DNA from: Algoriphagus marincola DSM 16067
GTDB taxonomy: Bacteria > Bacteroidota > Bacteroidia > Cytophagales > Cyclobacteriaceae
Direction of reading: 5' to 3'
Length of the DNA stretch: 64,000 nucleotides
Assembly (NCBI RefSeq): GCF_000429405.1
Contig: NZ_AUBU01000002.1
Coordinates: 496,001 to 560,000, forward strand
Both the position numbers and the translations under genes were made by a program. Of this stretch, positions 1 through 8,181 are shown one piece after another. Position 1 is the stretch's first letter, and every line of letters starts with the position of its first letter. The notes below the pieces were generated by a model. That model made no database searches. It was not told the DNA's origin and saw only the letters and a list, made by a program, of their open reading frames with translations.

Positions 1-473
1 TTGCCGGCAGGCGAGAATTCATAGCCATGAGGATGGTAAAGTAGCGTGATTCCTTCTTCCTTAAATGTTTTGCCCACTTCATTGAAGAGGGCTGTAGCAA
101 CTTTTATTTCATCCAGAGAAATAGGTCCCTCTTGGTGAGGAATCCAATAACAAGTAGCATATTTAGCACCGTGTTTTTTGGCTTCAGCAATGATTGGCGC
201 GGGATCTCGAAGCAATTGATTATAATCTGCGCCTACTCCAATTATTCGGAGATTGTTTTCTTGGAAAACCTGATCATATTTCTCCTGAGACATCCCATAC
301 ATTCCCCCACCTTCAATTGCATGTATGCCCCAGTCCGCAATCATTCTATAGTATTTCTCAGGATCATTGGGTAATTGATTGCGGAGAGAGTAAGTCTGAA
401 TGCCGATTTCCTGAGCAAATGACAAGGCCGGAACTGCAAGTAGAAGTGAGAGTAATAGGCTTTTGAGTTTCAT
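1..473 (-). CDS. Exported sugar phosphate isomerase/epimerase (partial, runs off left edge)
   Basis: The first 157 codons are present and the rest lies beyond the window edge. It starts at the ATG at 473 and opens with a clear signal peptide (about 20 residues, rich in Leu, ending in A-Q), so the product should be periplasmic. The body reads as a xylose-isomerase-like TIM barrel (AP endonuclease 2 superfamily). It carries an IEGGG stretch near residue 50, a CYWIPHQEGP stretch near residue 105, and HPHGYEF at the edge. All of these align with the complete gene at 5996-6862, so the two are paralogues. Such proteins bind a divalent metal and interconvert keto/aldo sugars or epimerise cyclic polyols; the actual substrate cannot be read from the sequence. 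It is transcribed divergently from the gene at 580. Confidence 0.85.
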   Translation of the reverse strand, partial: MKLKSLLLSLLLAVPALSFAQEIGIQTYSLRNQLPNDPEKYYRMIADWGIHAIEGGGMYGMSQEKYDQVFQENNLRIIGVGADYNQLLRDPAPIIAEAKKHGAKYATCYWIPHQEGPISLDEIKVATALFNEVGKTFKEEGITLLYHPHGYEFSPAG

Positions 474-579
474 TTTCGGGTTTAGTTTATTGAGAAATAG
501 TAAATTTTAGAAAAATTAATTTCATAATCCTCAAAATGCTGATTTTTCATTAATTAGCTATAAATTGTTAGGTAAAATT

Positions 580-1620
580 ATGATATCCAGAAGAAAATTT
601 ATTCAAAACTCCTCGCTTTTAGGCTTGTCTATGACTATTCGACCTGATCTTTCATTATTTCAATCAAAAGATAAAATTCTTGGACATGGCGATTTTCGCT
701 ACAAGATTGACCTCAAATGGGGGAATCTTGATCCAGATAAGTTTCCGGTTGTCAATTGTCATGAGATGGTGATGGATCGAAAGGGGCGAATGATTCTTAT
801 GACAGACGAGCCCAAGAATAATGTCATTGTTTATGATCAATCCGGTAAGCTTTTGGATACTTGGACTCTAGGTCTACAGGCTGCACATGGCTTGACGCTT
901 ATCGATGAAGGAGATGCTGAATATCTGTGGATCTCTGATAATGGAGGAAGGGTAATTAAAGCTACGCTGAATGGGACGGTAGTATCAGAACTGGTAGACC
1001 CAAGAAAGGAAGGGATTTATGAAAGTGAAATGCGTTGGACTCCAACTGAAACGGCCATTGCGCCCAACGGGCATTTGTATGTAGCTGATGGATATGGATC
1101 GCAGTACTTTCTTCATTATGATTCGGATGGAAATTTTATCAGAAAGTTTGGAGGTCCTGGATCCGAAGACCATCAATTCAGTACTGCTCATGGAATTGCT
1201 GTAGACCAGCGAAATGGTAAAAGCCCGACTTTGATCTGTACTTCTAGAGGTCATAATTCATTTAAGCGGTTCAGCCTTAATGGAGAATATATGGAGACCA
1301 TATTTTTACCGGGCGCTTTTGTCTGTAGACCGGTAATTCATGGCGAAAATTTATATGCTGGAGTTTGTTGGTCTAGGCTCAGATACTTGGAGCAAACGCC
1401 TGACTCTGGCTTTGTAACTATTTTGGATAAGGATAATAGGGTGGTTTCGAATCCAGGAGGATCAGAGCCTGAATATCGGGACGGTGAACTTCAATTAATG
1501 AAGCAAGCGGAGCCTGTATTTAAGCATTGCCACGATGTATGTATTGATCAGGATGAAAATATATACGTCTGCCAATGGAATGCAGGAAAAACCTATCCAA
1601 TCAAATTGACTAGGGTGTAG
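580..1620 (+). CDS. Tat-exported NHL/six-bladed beta-propeller protein
   Basis: 346 residues from the ATG at 580. An in-frame TTG lies five codons upstream, but the ATG places a twin-arginine signal right at the N-terminus (SRRKFIQ followed by a short hydrophobic stretch), typical of a Tat substrate. The rest consists of repeating blades with NHL/SMP-30-like strands such as LYVADGYGSQYFLHYDSDG and IYVCQWNAGKTYP, characteristic of six-bladed propellers related to peptidyl-hydroxyglycine lyases. In Bacteroidetes these are usually periplasmic and linked to carbohydrate catabolism. No catalytic assignment is possible from the sequence. It lies between a divergent isomerase and a VOC protein. Confidence is high for the gene and fold, low for activity. 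Confidence 0.85.
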   Translation: MISRRKFIQNSSLLGLSMTIRPDLSLFQSKDKILGHGDFRYKIDLKWGNLDPDKFPVVNCHEMVMDRKGRMILMTDEPKNNVIVYDQSGKLLDTWTLGLQAAHGLTLIDEGDAEYLWISDNGGRVIKATLNGTVVSELVDPRKEGIYESEMRWTPTETAIAPNGHLYVADGYGSQYFLHYDSDGNFIRKFGGPGSEDHQFSTAHGIAVDQRNGKSPTLICTSRGHNSFKRFSLNGEYMETIFLPGAFVCRPVIHGENLYAGVCWSRLRYLEQTPDSGFVTILDKDNRVVSNPGGSEPEYRDGELQLMKQAEPVFKHCHDVCIDQDENIYVCQWNAGKTYPIKLTRV

Positions 1621-1686
1621 GTAGTGTCTATATAAGCTTTGTTAACCTGATTGGTTAGCTCAATTCAAAAATTAAATCTTTCAATT

Positions 1687-2067
1687 ATGAAATCGGTCAG
1701 CGTTCAGTGGTTTGAAATACCTGTTCAGGGTATGGATAGGGCGATTAATTTTTATCAGAAGGTTTTTGAGTGTGAATTATCCAAGCAGGTGCTTGATGGT
1801 TTTCAAATGGCTTGGTTTCCATTCGATCCTGAAAAAGGTGGAGCATCAGGAAGTCTAGTTTATCACCAGGAGTTTTATGAAATAAGTCCAAAAGCTGGAG
1901 TTTTGGTTTATTTTGGTGTGGATGATTGTGCGGTGGAGCTTTCCAGAGTGGAGGCTGCTGGAGGAAAGGTGGAGATCCCAAAAAGGATGATTGCTCCTGA
2001 TATAGGCTATATGGGAGTAATCATTGATTCTGAAGGAAACCGGGTTGCATTTCATTCCAAACGATAA
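1687..2067 (+). CDS. VOC (glyoxalase/bleomycin-resistance fold) protein
   Basis: 126 residues from the ATG at 1687. An upstream in-frame alternative start would add a poor 12-residue leader, so it was rejected. The protein begins with a typical vicinal-oxygen-chelate module: FEIPVQGMDRAINFYQKVFE, then a second half with GGKVEIPKRMIAPDIGYMG and SEGNRVAFHS. These single-domain proteins usually dimerise to form a metal site that binds small ligands. The commonest annotation is lactoylglutathione-lyase-like or hypothetical, and there is no basis here for naming a substrate. It has no signal peptide, so it is cytoplasmic, unlike its upstream neighbour. Confidence 0.85.
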   Translation: MKSVSVQWFEIPVQGMDRAINFYQKVFECELSKQVLDGFQMAWFPFDPEKGGASGSLVYHQEFYEISPKAGVLVYFGVDDCAVELSRVEAAGGKVEIPKRMIAPDIGYMGVIIDSEGNRVAFHSKR

Positions 2068-2156
2068 AATAATCAAACAATAACGATGAATAATATTTCA
2101 ATAGTTTGAAAATCTATTTTTCTTGTTAGTTTTATTTTCTGAAAAAAAATAAGTAA

Positions 2157-3461
2157 GTGCGATTTGGTTTTTTTGATTCGGAGGGGGTAAAAGGTGATCT
2201 AGTCAAGCTACAAGACAAGTCTGCAGAAATATTTGCTTTGTTGGCAGGGGTCTTAATGATTGTTTTAGGTTTCAGTGATTTTTTTATAGGTCTTTCCAGT
2301 TTCATTATCATTATCAAGCTCTCATTTGCCATACCTTTTTTGACAGGGTATTGGGCTATGCGGAGATGGGGTTGGCATCAGCAGATTATTCAGGCGATGC
2401 TTCTGCTTGGGCTACTAATTGCGTCAATAAACTATCCAAATAATGAAGGATTTCGTGGTCCTACCTTGTATACTATTTTTATTTTTTCTGCTGTTACGGC
2501 AATTTTGATCCGAGGTTGGCAGCGGTTTTTTTGGCTTGGATTTACTTTTCTTTTGTACAGTCTACTTTTTTATGGAGAGATAAGCGGTTGGTATCTGGTT
2601 GATTCTCAATATTCAAGTCTTGAAAATTTATTTTGGGACCATTGGATCACTATTCTTTGGTGTGGATTATTTATTTTTCTCGGTATCTACGTGCTCTTAA
2701 AGAATTACAGCATTCAAAATGCTGCTCTTTTGAAGGTTCAGAAGGAAAAAGATGAAGCTCTTAAGAAACTCGAGGACTTGAATCTTAAGAAAAATCAACT
2801 ATTGGCTTTACTTTCCCATGACTTGAAAAGTCCTGTTGCAGTACTTCAGTCTACACTAGAAATGGTGGATCAAGGACTTTTTGATCAGGACGAAGTCAAT
2901 TTGATTTTGGGAGATTTGAAAAACCAATCGGTGCATCTCAATCGGATTTTAAATAATACGTTGGGCTGGGTAATGGCCGAAATGGATGGTACAAAGGCTC
3001 AAAAGAGTCCCATAAATGTCCATGAGCTCACAGAAGAGATCGTCGATGCAATGAGAGTGCCTGCTCATCGAAAAGGGCAGCAGATAGTTCTTCAAAAACT
3101 AGGGGAGAATTTGGTCTGTGATTTAGAGGTGAATGAAGTCAAGATTATTTTGAAAAACCTATTGGATAATGCAGTTAAATTTACTCCGACCGGTGAAAAT
3201 ATTGAGGTCAAAGCCCAAGTCAGCAAGGAGAAGATTGAATGGAGGATTTTTAACCCTGGACACCCTATTCCCGAAAATCTTCATGGAGATATTTTTGAAT
3301 TTAAGGTAAAAAGTTCTCTTGGTACACGCTCAGAAAAAGGAACTGGTCTTGGTTTGCCTCTATGTAAGAAAATAGCCGATCAACTTGAGCTGAGCCTGGG
3401 TTTTGAAGTGGATAGTGATGCTGGAAATATATTCTTTTTGGAGAAGGACTTGTCCTCATAA
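2157..3461 (+). CDS. Membrane sensor histidine kinase
   Basis: 434 residues from a GTG at 2157; the start is uncertain because no ATG gives full N-terminal coverage. About six hydrophobic segments fill residues 25-190 with no recognisable periplasmic sensor domain, so sensing is probably within the membrane. A short coiled coil leads into the HisKA domain with H-box LLALLSHDLKSPVAVLQS (phospho-acceptor His221). The HATPase domain follows with N-box NLLDNAVKFTPTG and G-box EKGTGLGLPLC. No response regulator is adjacent, so it is an orphan kinase. Downstream lies the non-coding stretch at 3462-4254. The family is clear; the signal is unknown. Confidence 0.85.
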   Translation: MRFGFFDSEGVKGDLVKLQDKSAEIFALLAGVLMIVLGFSDFFIGLSSFIIIIKLSFAIPFLTGYWAMRRWGWHQQIIQAMLLLGLLIASINYPNNEGFRGPTLYTIFIFSAVTAILIRGWQRFFWLGFTFLLYSLLFYGEISGWYLVDSQYSSLENLFWDHWITILWCGLFIFLGIYVLLKNYSIQNAALLKVQKEKDEALKKLEDLNLKKNQLLALLSHDLKSPVAVLQSTLEMVDQGLFDQDEVNLILGDLKNQSVHLNRILNNTLGWVMAEMDGTKAQKSPINVHELTEEIVDAMRVPAHRKGQQIVLQKLGENLVCDLEVNEVKIILKNLLDNAVKFTPTGENIEVKAQVSKEKIEWRIFNPGHPIPENLHGDIFEFKVKSSLGTRSEKGTGLGLPLCKKIADQLELSLGFEVDSDAGNIFFLEKDLSS

Positions 3462-3599
3462 ATCATCAATAATCACCTGTATTTTTTGAAAGCTGAATAT
3501 TGTGGAAAACAGCTGAAATTTTGTGTGTAAGTTGTTTATAATTCATGTCTTTTTGGGGGATAAATTGTTAAAAAATATTATTCTGAATATTTGCCATTT

Positions 3600-4145
3600 A
3601 GTGAAATAATTAACAACTTTATTTCATCAAGAAGGTAAAATATTAGGATTAAGTCCTAAATATCAGTTTGAAATTTGGATCTTGTTGGAATGCTTCTTTG
3701 GAAGTAAACTTGCAAGTTCGCGGTAGTGATCAAAGACCACAGCCCAGTGCCTAGCACAGAGGCTTGACTCCATTCACCTATTGGCCATCAAGGGTCACAA
3801 TGAAGAGCAATCTAAAGTTGTTTAGGGGAGTCTAGGTTAGTTGGATTAATCTGACTTTAATGATTCACAAAGCCTTGCGAAAGTTAGGCGACCTGCGAGG
3901 TTGACAGCAATGTCAATTTGCTGCATCAAGGACTTACAGAGCCTATCGGTTTTTTTCGGAAAATTGAAATGGCTAGGTTAAAAGACCGCAAGGTTTGTCT
4001 GTAGAAGTGGCTGTCCATTGGATAACTGAGATAGAAGCTCTAAGCAAATAGACTTCGTCTAATACTTATCTTGACGCAGTCAAGTACTACGGTAATTGAC
4101 TGTGAAGCGGAGAGTGACTTCAAAGGTTGCTTTCCGCTTTTTTTA
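3600..4145 (+). ncRNA. Candidate large structured non-coding RNA of unknown class
   Basis: No ORF of note fills 3462-4254. Reading the plus strand gives a dense run of hairpins ending in a strong terminator. Seen directly: TGAAATAA/TTATTTCA (3602-3626), TTAGGA/TCCTAA (3643-3659), CTTC/GAAG (3693-3704), a 12-nt palindrome AACTTGCAAGTT (3707-3718), nested AGCC-GTGC/GCAC-GGCT (3741-3764), CTAAA/TTTAG (3812-3825), CTT-GCGA-AAG (3874-3883), TTGACA-GCAA-TGTCAA (3901-3916), AGACC-GCAA-GGTTT (3983-3996), TAGAC/GTCTA (4049-4061) inside AGATA/TATCT, and CAGTCAA/TTGACTG capped by C(TACG)G (4077-4102). Several loops are GNRA or UNCG tetraloops, as expected of folded RNA. A near-consensus promoter (TTG at 3565, AATATTTG at 3586) would start transcription near 3600. 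The stretch 3462-3564 is AT-rich with nothing else recognised. It does not match RNase P RNA, tmRNA, SRP RNA or introns that I know. The 5' end is inferred. Confidence 0.6.
4105..4145 (+). terminator. Intrinsic terminator of the structured RNA
   Basis: A 16-base-pair stem without bulges (arms 4105-4120 and 4124-4139, a few G-U pairs) closes on a CAA loop and is followed by a run of seven T. This is among the strongest terminators in the window, and no protein gene precedes it within 640 bases, so it must end a non-coding transcript. Confidence 0.9.
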
Positions 4146-4254
4146 TTCTTTCTGTCTAAACCCGTTTGTCAGGATTTTTTTACCTTTTGCGGTTTATTGA
4201 TAGTATAATGTTTTGAATTTTGGTTATTTATCAATCCTTATCAATCCGCTGAAA

Positions 4255-5958
4255 ATGGCAAATCTGAATACAAAAGCAAAGCCCGAAACAACCTATGATG
4301 CAATCGTAATTGGCTCTGGTGCCAGCGGTGGCTGGGCAGCGAAGGAACTTTGCGAAAATGGATTAAAGACCTTGGTTCTGGAAAGAGGACGAATGGTCAG
4401 GCATATTGAAGATTATCCTACAGCATCTAAGGCACCATGGGAATTTGAATTTAGAGGTACAGTGCCCATAGAAAAAAGATCCGGGATAGGTGCAGCACGG
4501 TGGGGAAGAGAGGAGACGATGCATTGGGCTCTGGCAGAAGATGAACAACCAATCATTGAAGAGAAGCCTTTTCGTTGGTTTAGGGGATATCATGTAGGGG
4601 GGAAATCCTTGCTTTGGGCTAGAGGGACTCAGCGCTGGTCTGACTATGATCTAGAAGGTCCTGCAAGGGATGGCTATGCGGTTGATTGGCCTATTCGATA
4701 CAAAGACCTGGAGCCTTGGTACAATCATGTGGAGCGTTTCGTAGGTTTTTGTGGCTCGAAGGATGGTCTGCCGGAGCTTCCTGATCAGATTGTTCAGCCA
4801 GGTTTTGAATTAAGTTGTATCGAAAAATATTACAGCGAGCAGCTGAAAAGCATTTATGGTGATCGGCATTTGATCCAAGGAAGATGTGCACACCTGACCG
4901 ACCCGCAGGAAATACACAAACAGCAAGGGAGAAACAAGTGCCAGCATCAGAATATGTGTAATCGAGGCTGCATCTATGGGGGCTATTTTTCAGCAAATGC
5001 ATCCACTTTGCCTTGGGCAGAAAAGACTGGAAATTTGACTATTCGTCCTGACTCTGTTGTTGAGTCGATTATTTATGATGAGGAAAAGGGACGAGCAATC
5101 GGTGTTCGGATAATAGACCGACATACTAAGGAGGCTACGGAATTTTATTCCAAAATAATATTTGTCAACGCTTCTACCATTAACTCTAATGCTATCCTGC
5201 TAAACTCTAAATCAAGCCGTTTTCCAAATGGACTTGGAAATGATAATGGATTGATGGGTAAGTTTATGGCTTGTCATAATTATAGGGGTAAAGGAAATGC
5301 CTCTTTCGAAGGGTTTTTTGATCAAGCTACTGAGGGAAGGCATCCCGGCCATGCCTATGTACCTAGGTTTCGCAATGTCTTCAGGCAAGACACTGATTTC
5401 CTCCGCGGCTATGCAATAGGAATGGCAGGAGGAAGAAGGGTAGATGCCGACACTTCAGGCATAGGTCATCAGTTGAGAGATAATCTTCTCAACAGACAAT
5501 ATGGTGTTTGGACCATGGCAGCTTGGATGCAGGGAGAAGTCATTCCGATTGAGTCTAATCATATGAGATTGAGCGAAGCTGAAACCGATAAGTATGGAAT
5601 TCCAAGAATCATCATGTCAGTCGAGTGGACCGAAAATGATGATAAAATGACTCAGGATTTTCTCGAGCAGCAGTCTGAGATGTATGAGCGCATGGGTTTC
5701 AAAAATATCAATGTGACCGATACCAAAGCTCCTCCTGGATCTGATATTCATGAAATGGGTGGAGTAAGAATGGGGAGAGATCCCAAAACATCCCTTCTAA
5801 ATGAATTCAATCAGCTTCATACCTGTCCCAATGTATTTGTGACAGATGGAGCTTGTATGACTAGTACCAGTACACAGAATCCGACACTCATGTTTATGAC
5901 CTTGACGGCTAGAGCAGCGAATTACGCCGTAGAGGAGCTAAAGAAACAGAATTTGTAA
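4255..5958 (+). CDS. GMC-family FAD-dependent oxidoreductase
   Basis: 567 residues from the ATG at 4255; a TTG 14 codons upstream was rejected because the Rossmann fold begins soon after the ATG. The N-terminus has the FAD-binding motif GSGASGG (residues 20-26) and the ribose-binding Glu in VLERG (E43). The C-terminal GMC domain has the catalytic pair His499 (IHEMGG) and Asn542 (TQNPTL) and the family sequence NVFVTDGACM. The middle holds a Cys-rich segment (CQHQNMCNRGC) typical of the gluconate/glucoside 3-dehydrogenase branch. It probably oxidises a sugar or polyol. No signal peptide is visible, although its neighbour at 5996 is exported and the two may act on the same sugar. The gap to that gene is 37 bases, so co-transcription is likely. 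Confidence 0.9.
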   Translation: MANLNTKAKPETTYDAIVIGSGASGGWAAKELCENGLKTLVLERGRMVRHIEDYPTASKAPWEFEFRGTVPIEKRSGIGAARWGREETMHWALAEDEQPIIEEKPFRWFRGYHVGGKSLLWARGTQRWSDYDLEGPARDGYAVDWPIRYKDLEPWYNHVERFVGFCGSKDGLPELPDQIVQPGFELSCIEKYYSEQLKSIYGDRHLIQGRCAHLTDPQEIHKQQGRNKCQHQNMCNRGCIYGGYFSANASTLPWAEKTGNLTIRPDSVVESIIYDEEKGRAIGVRIIDRHTKEATEFYSKIIFVNASTINSNAILLNSKSSRFPNGLGNDNGLMGKFMACHNYRGKGNASFEGFFDQATEGRHPGHAYVPRFRNVFRQDTDFLRGYAIGMAGGRRVDADTSGIGHQLRDNLLNRQYGVWTMAAWMQGEVIPIESNHMRLSEAETDKYGIPRIIMSVEWTENDDKMTQDFLEQQSEMYERMGFKNINVTDTKAPPGSDIHEMGGVRMGRDPKTSLLNEFNQLHTCPNVFVTDGACMTSTSTQNPTLMFMTLTARAANYAVEELKKQNL

Positions 5959-5995
5959 GAAGATGTACTTCCTTTAAACCCTTAACCCCCAGCAA

Positions 5996-6862
5996 ATGAA
6001 AAATCTACTTTTGGTACTTTGTCTTTTAGGCGGTATGACAACTTTGCCAAAGGAATCTTTAGCCCAAAAAAAGGGAGATCTTATGTTTCAGGTCCCACTT
6101 GGAATTGCGGCTTACACCTTTCGCAACCAATGGGAAAATGGAGTTTCGGAGACCCTGGATATTATTCAGGAGATGGGCTTCAAACAATATGAGGGAGGTG
6201 TTCCCAATGGAGTTAGCCCCGATGAATTTAAAGCAATGTTGAACTCGCGAGGGATTTCCATTCCCTCTACAGGCACTGGTTTTGAACAATTGGAGTCGGA
6301 TCCTCAGGCAGTAGCTGACCGAGCCAAAGCCTTAGGTGTGAAATATGTAATGTGCGCCTGGATTCCCCATCAGCGAGGACAATTTTCTAAAGAGGATGCT
6401 GATCGGGCTATTGAAGCTTTCAATAAGGGAGGAAAGATATTGAAGGAAAATGGATTGATCTTCAAATATCATGTTCATGGCTATGAATTTCAGCCTTATG
6501 AAGGAGAAACGCTCTTCGACTATTTAGTGAAGAATACCAATCCTGAATACGTAGCGCTTCAGATGGACGTGATGTGGACTCATTTTGGTGGAGCGGACCC
6601 AGCTTCTTTGCTCAAAAAGTATGGGAAGCGTTGGGTATCCTTGCACTTGAAAGACTTCCGGAATGATGCTCCCAAAGATATGACTGGTTTGACCGGTCCT
6701 GAAAATGATGTTCCTTTGGGTGAGGGGGAGTTGGATTTTCCGAGTATCCTTCGAGAGGCAAACAAAATCGGAATCAAGCACATGTTTATCGAGGATGAAA
6801 GCGATCATGAGCTTGAAGCACTACCCAAAAGCATTGCTTATCTCAAAAGCTTGAGGTATTAG
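5996..6862 (+). CDS. Exported sugar phosphate isomerase/epimerase (TIM barrel)
   Basis: 288 residues with an N-terminal signal peptide (about 23 residues, ending LAQ). The remainder is a xylose-isomerase-like TIM barrel: YEGG near residue 66, HVHGYEF near 158, DVMWTHFGG near 190, HLKDF near 216, GEGELDF near 241 and IEDES near 262. These supply the acidic and His metal ligands expected of the family. The partial gene at 1-473 is a close paralogue. It follows the GMC oxidoreductase by 37 bases, an arrangement common in Bacteroidetes sugar-utilisation loci where a keto-sugar formed by the oxidoreductase is processed further. Periplasmic location is inferred from the signal peptide, and the substrate is unknown. 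Confidence 0.88.
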   Translation: MKNLLLVLCLLGGMTTLPKESLAQKKGDLMFQVPLGIAAYTFRNQWENGVSETLDIIQEMGFKQYEGGVPNGVSPDEFKAMLNSRGISIPSTGTGFEQLESDPQAVADRAKALGVKYVMCAWIPHQRGQFSKEDADRAIEAFNKGGKILKENGLIFKYHVHGYEFQPYEGETLFDYLVKNTNPEYVALQMDVMWTHFGGADPASLLKKYGKRWVSLHLKDFRNDAPKDMTGLTGPENDVPLGEGELDFPSILREANKIGIKHMFIEDESDHELEALPKSIAYLKSLRY

Positions 6863-6882
6863 AATCCAAAAGCAACTTATTC

Positions 6883-6912
6883 AAAAGCCACTTCCAGAGA
6901 AGTGGCTTTTTT
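6883..6912 (+). terminator. Intrinsic terminator after the isomerase gene
   Basis: A perfect 12-bp stem AAAAGCCACTTC / GAAGTGGCTTTT with a CAGA loop lies 20 bases after the stop at 6862 and runs into T residues. It closes the GMC-isomerase unit. Confidence 0.9.
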
Positions 6913-6987
6913 GTTGGATTCAAAATAATTATGATTGTCAAAAACTTTTTCAATACATAAAGGTTCTTTATTATTCGAATAAAAAAT

Positions 6988-7275
6988 ATGCGTTTAGCTC
7001 TTTTCTTTTCTTTTCTGATTTTGATTCCCGTTTTGACGAGTTCCATTAGTGTTTCAGATGCTGAAAACAGCATCTTTTCTATTGAACTAGTGGAAAACTT
7101 GGATGGTGAAGAGGAAAAAAAAGATTCTAAAGAGAAATCAAATTTCTACTCCGATTTCTCCAGTAACGAGCTTTTTAGAGCCTTTTGTGTGGAGCTATCA
7201 ACTTCCACAAATGTGATTTTTTCAATTCCTGATGGTGCAAGAATAACCATAGATTTCCCTCCTGAATTAGTTTGA
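6988..7275 (+). CDS. Small exported protein of unknown function
   Basis: 95 residues from the ATG at 6988. The first 20 or so residues form a hydrophobic signal peptide or anchor (MRLALFFSFLILIPVLTSS). The middle is highly charged (LDGEEEKKDSKEKS) and the tail contains alternating hydrophobic residues (NVIFSIPDGARITIDFPPEL). No family is recognised. It stands alone between a terminator and the carbonic anhydrase gene, with 90 bases to the latter. Codon use resembles its neighbours, so it is probably real. Confidence 0.6.
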   Translation: MRLALFFSFLILIPVLTSSISVSDAENSIFSIELVENLDGEEEKKDSKEKSNFYSDFSSNELFRAFCVELSTSTNVIFSIPDGARITIDFPPELV

Positions 7276-7365
7276 TTTCATCTCTTTTTTGAAACGTACC
7301 AATACCTGATTTAAGGCATTGGGAGGTTTTGCGTTTTCCTAAATCAACTAATTAATATTTTCAAA

Positions 7366-8133
7366 ATGAAAAATCTATTTAAAAGTTTATTTCTAATTAT
7401 CATATTCTATTCGGCAATCATTCCCCTGGTAAATGGACAGGAGCTTTCATCCACGGTCCAAAAAGGTTTAGGACTTGAAGCGGGGCAATATTTTGCAGAT
7501 CGCGACAGCGCCTACCTGGATCCCTATTATGGTTTAAAAAAATTGATCTATGGGAATAGGCGTTTTGCTGAAGATAAGAGCATTAGGCCAAGACAAACAG
7601 ATGCTGACTTGAAGAGCAATGAAGCCGGACAGTCGCCTTTTGCGGTCATCATTGGATGTGCCGATAGCAGAGTGCCAAACGAAATCATCTTTGACCAAGG
7701 AGTCGGGGATCTTTTTATCACACGCACTGCTGGGCAGGTCATGGCTGAGGCTTCCTATGGGACTATTGAATATGCGGTGGAGGTCTTGAAAACCAAGCTG
7801 ATCGTAGTATTGGGTCATGAGTCATGTGGTGCAGTGGATGCAGCTATGAAATTACCAGCAAACCCTCCGGGCCACGTCGTGACGCTAATCAATGCGATAA
7901 AACCAGCATCGCTGCGTGCCAAAGCAGAAAACCTACCGGCAAAAGAGGCTCTCAATTATGCAGTCAAAGAAAATGTGATTGAGCAGGTCAATTTATTGCG
8001 AGGATTAGAGCCGGTACTGAGTAGAAAGTCCGATGGGGGCGAAGTCCTGATTGTAGGAGCTGTATACAATCTGCAGTCTGGCTATGTGCATTTCATCGAG
8101 GAGACGATCACCTCACTTCCAAAATTCAACTAA
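7366..8133 (+). CDS. Beta-class carbonic anhydrase, exported
   Basis: 255 residues. A signal peptide covers about residues 1-24 (ending VNGQ), which places the enzyme in the periplasm rather than the cytosol usual for the beta class. It hydrates CO2 to bicarbonate. All zinc-site residues are present: Cys98 in IIGCADSRV, the Asp100-Arg102 dyad, then His151 and Cys154 in GHESCGAVDAA. The stretch FDQGVGDLFITRTAGQV is also diagnostic. The next gene, an outer-membrane-type DUF2490 protein, starts 48 bases after the stop and is probably in the same transcript, with an intervening hairpin at 8145-8166. Confidence 0.95.
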   Translation: MKNLFKSLFLIIIFYSAIIPLVNGQELSSTVQKGLGLEAGQYFADRDSAYLDPYYGLKKLIYGNRRFAEDKSIRPRQTDADLKSNEAGQSPFAVIIGCADSRVPNEIIFDQGVGDLFITRTAGQVMAEASYGTIEYAVEVLKTKLIVVLGHESCGAVDAAMKLPANPPGHVVTLINAIKPASLRAKAENLPAKEALNYAVKENVIEQVNLLRGLEPVLSRKSDGGEVLIVGAVYNLQSGYVHFIEETITSLPKFN

Positions 8134-8144
8134 TTCTATCGATT

Positions 8145-8166
8145 CAGCTGGCCTTTTGGCCGGCTG
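8145..8166 (+). other. Intergenic hairpin between carbonic anhydrase and DUF2490 genes
   Basis: Arms CAGCTGGCC and GGCCGGCTG (one T-G pair) form a 9-bp GC-rich stem with a TTTT loop. No T-tract follows, so it is not a classical terminator. It may tune mRNA stability or partial read-through between the two genes. Confidence 0.55.
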
Positions 8167-8181
8167 CTCATTAGAGATGAT

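Noticed and set aside
1641..1659. GTTAACC/GGTTAGC hairpin after the beta-propeller gene as a terminator
   Set aside because: Short stem with a wobble pair and no T-tract; too weak to call.
3600..4145. Structured region as RNase P RNA, tmRNA, SRP RNA, 6S RNA or an intron
   Set aside because: No GAGGAAAGTCC-like element, no tRNA-like CCA end or tag frame, no SRP core, and no group II domain V or group I core sequence were found, so it is left unassigned.
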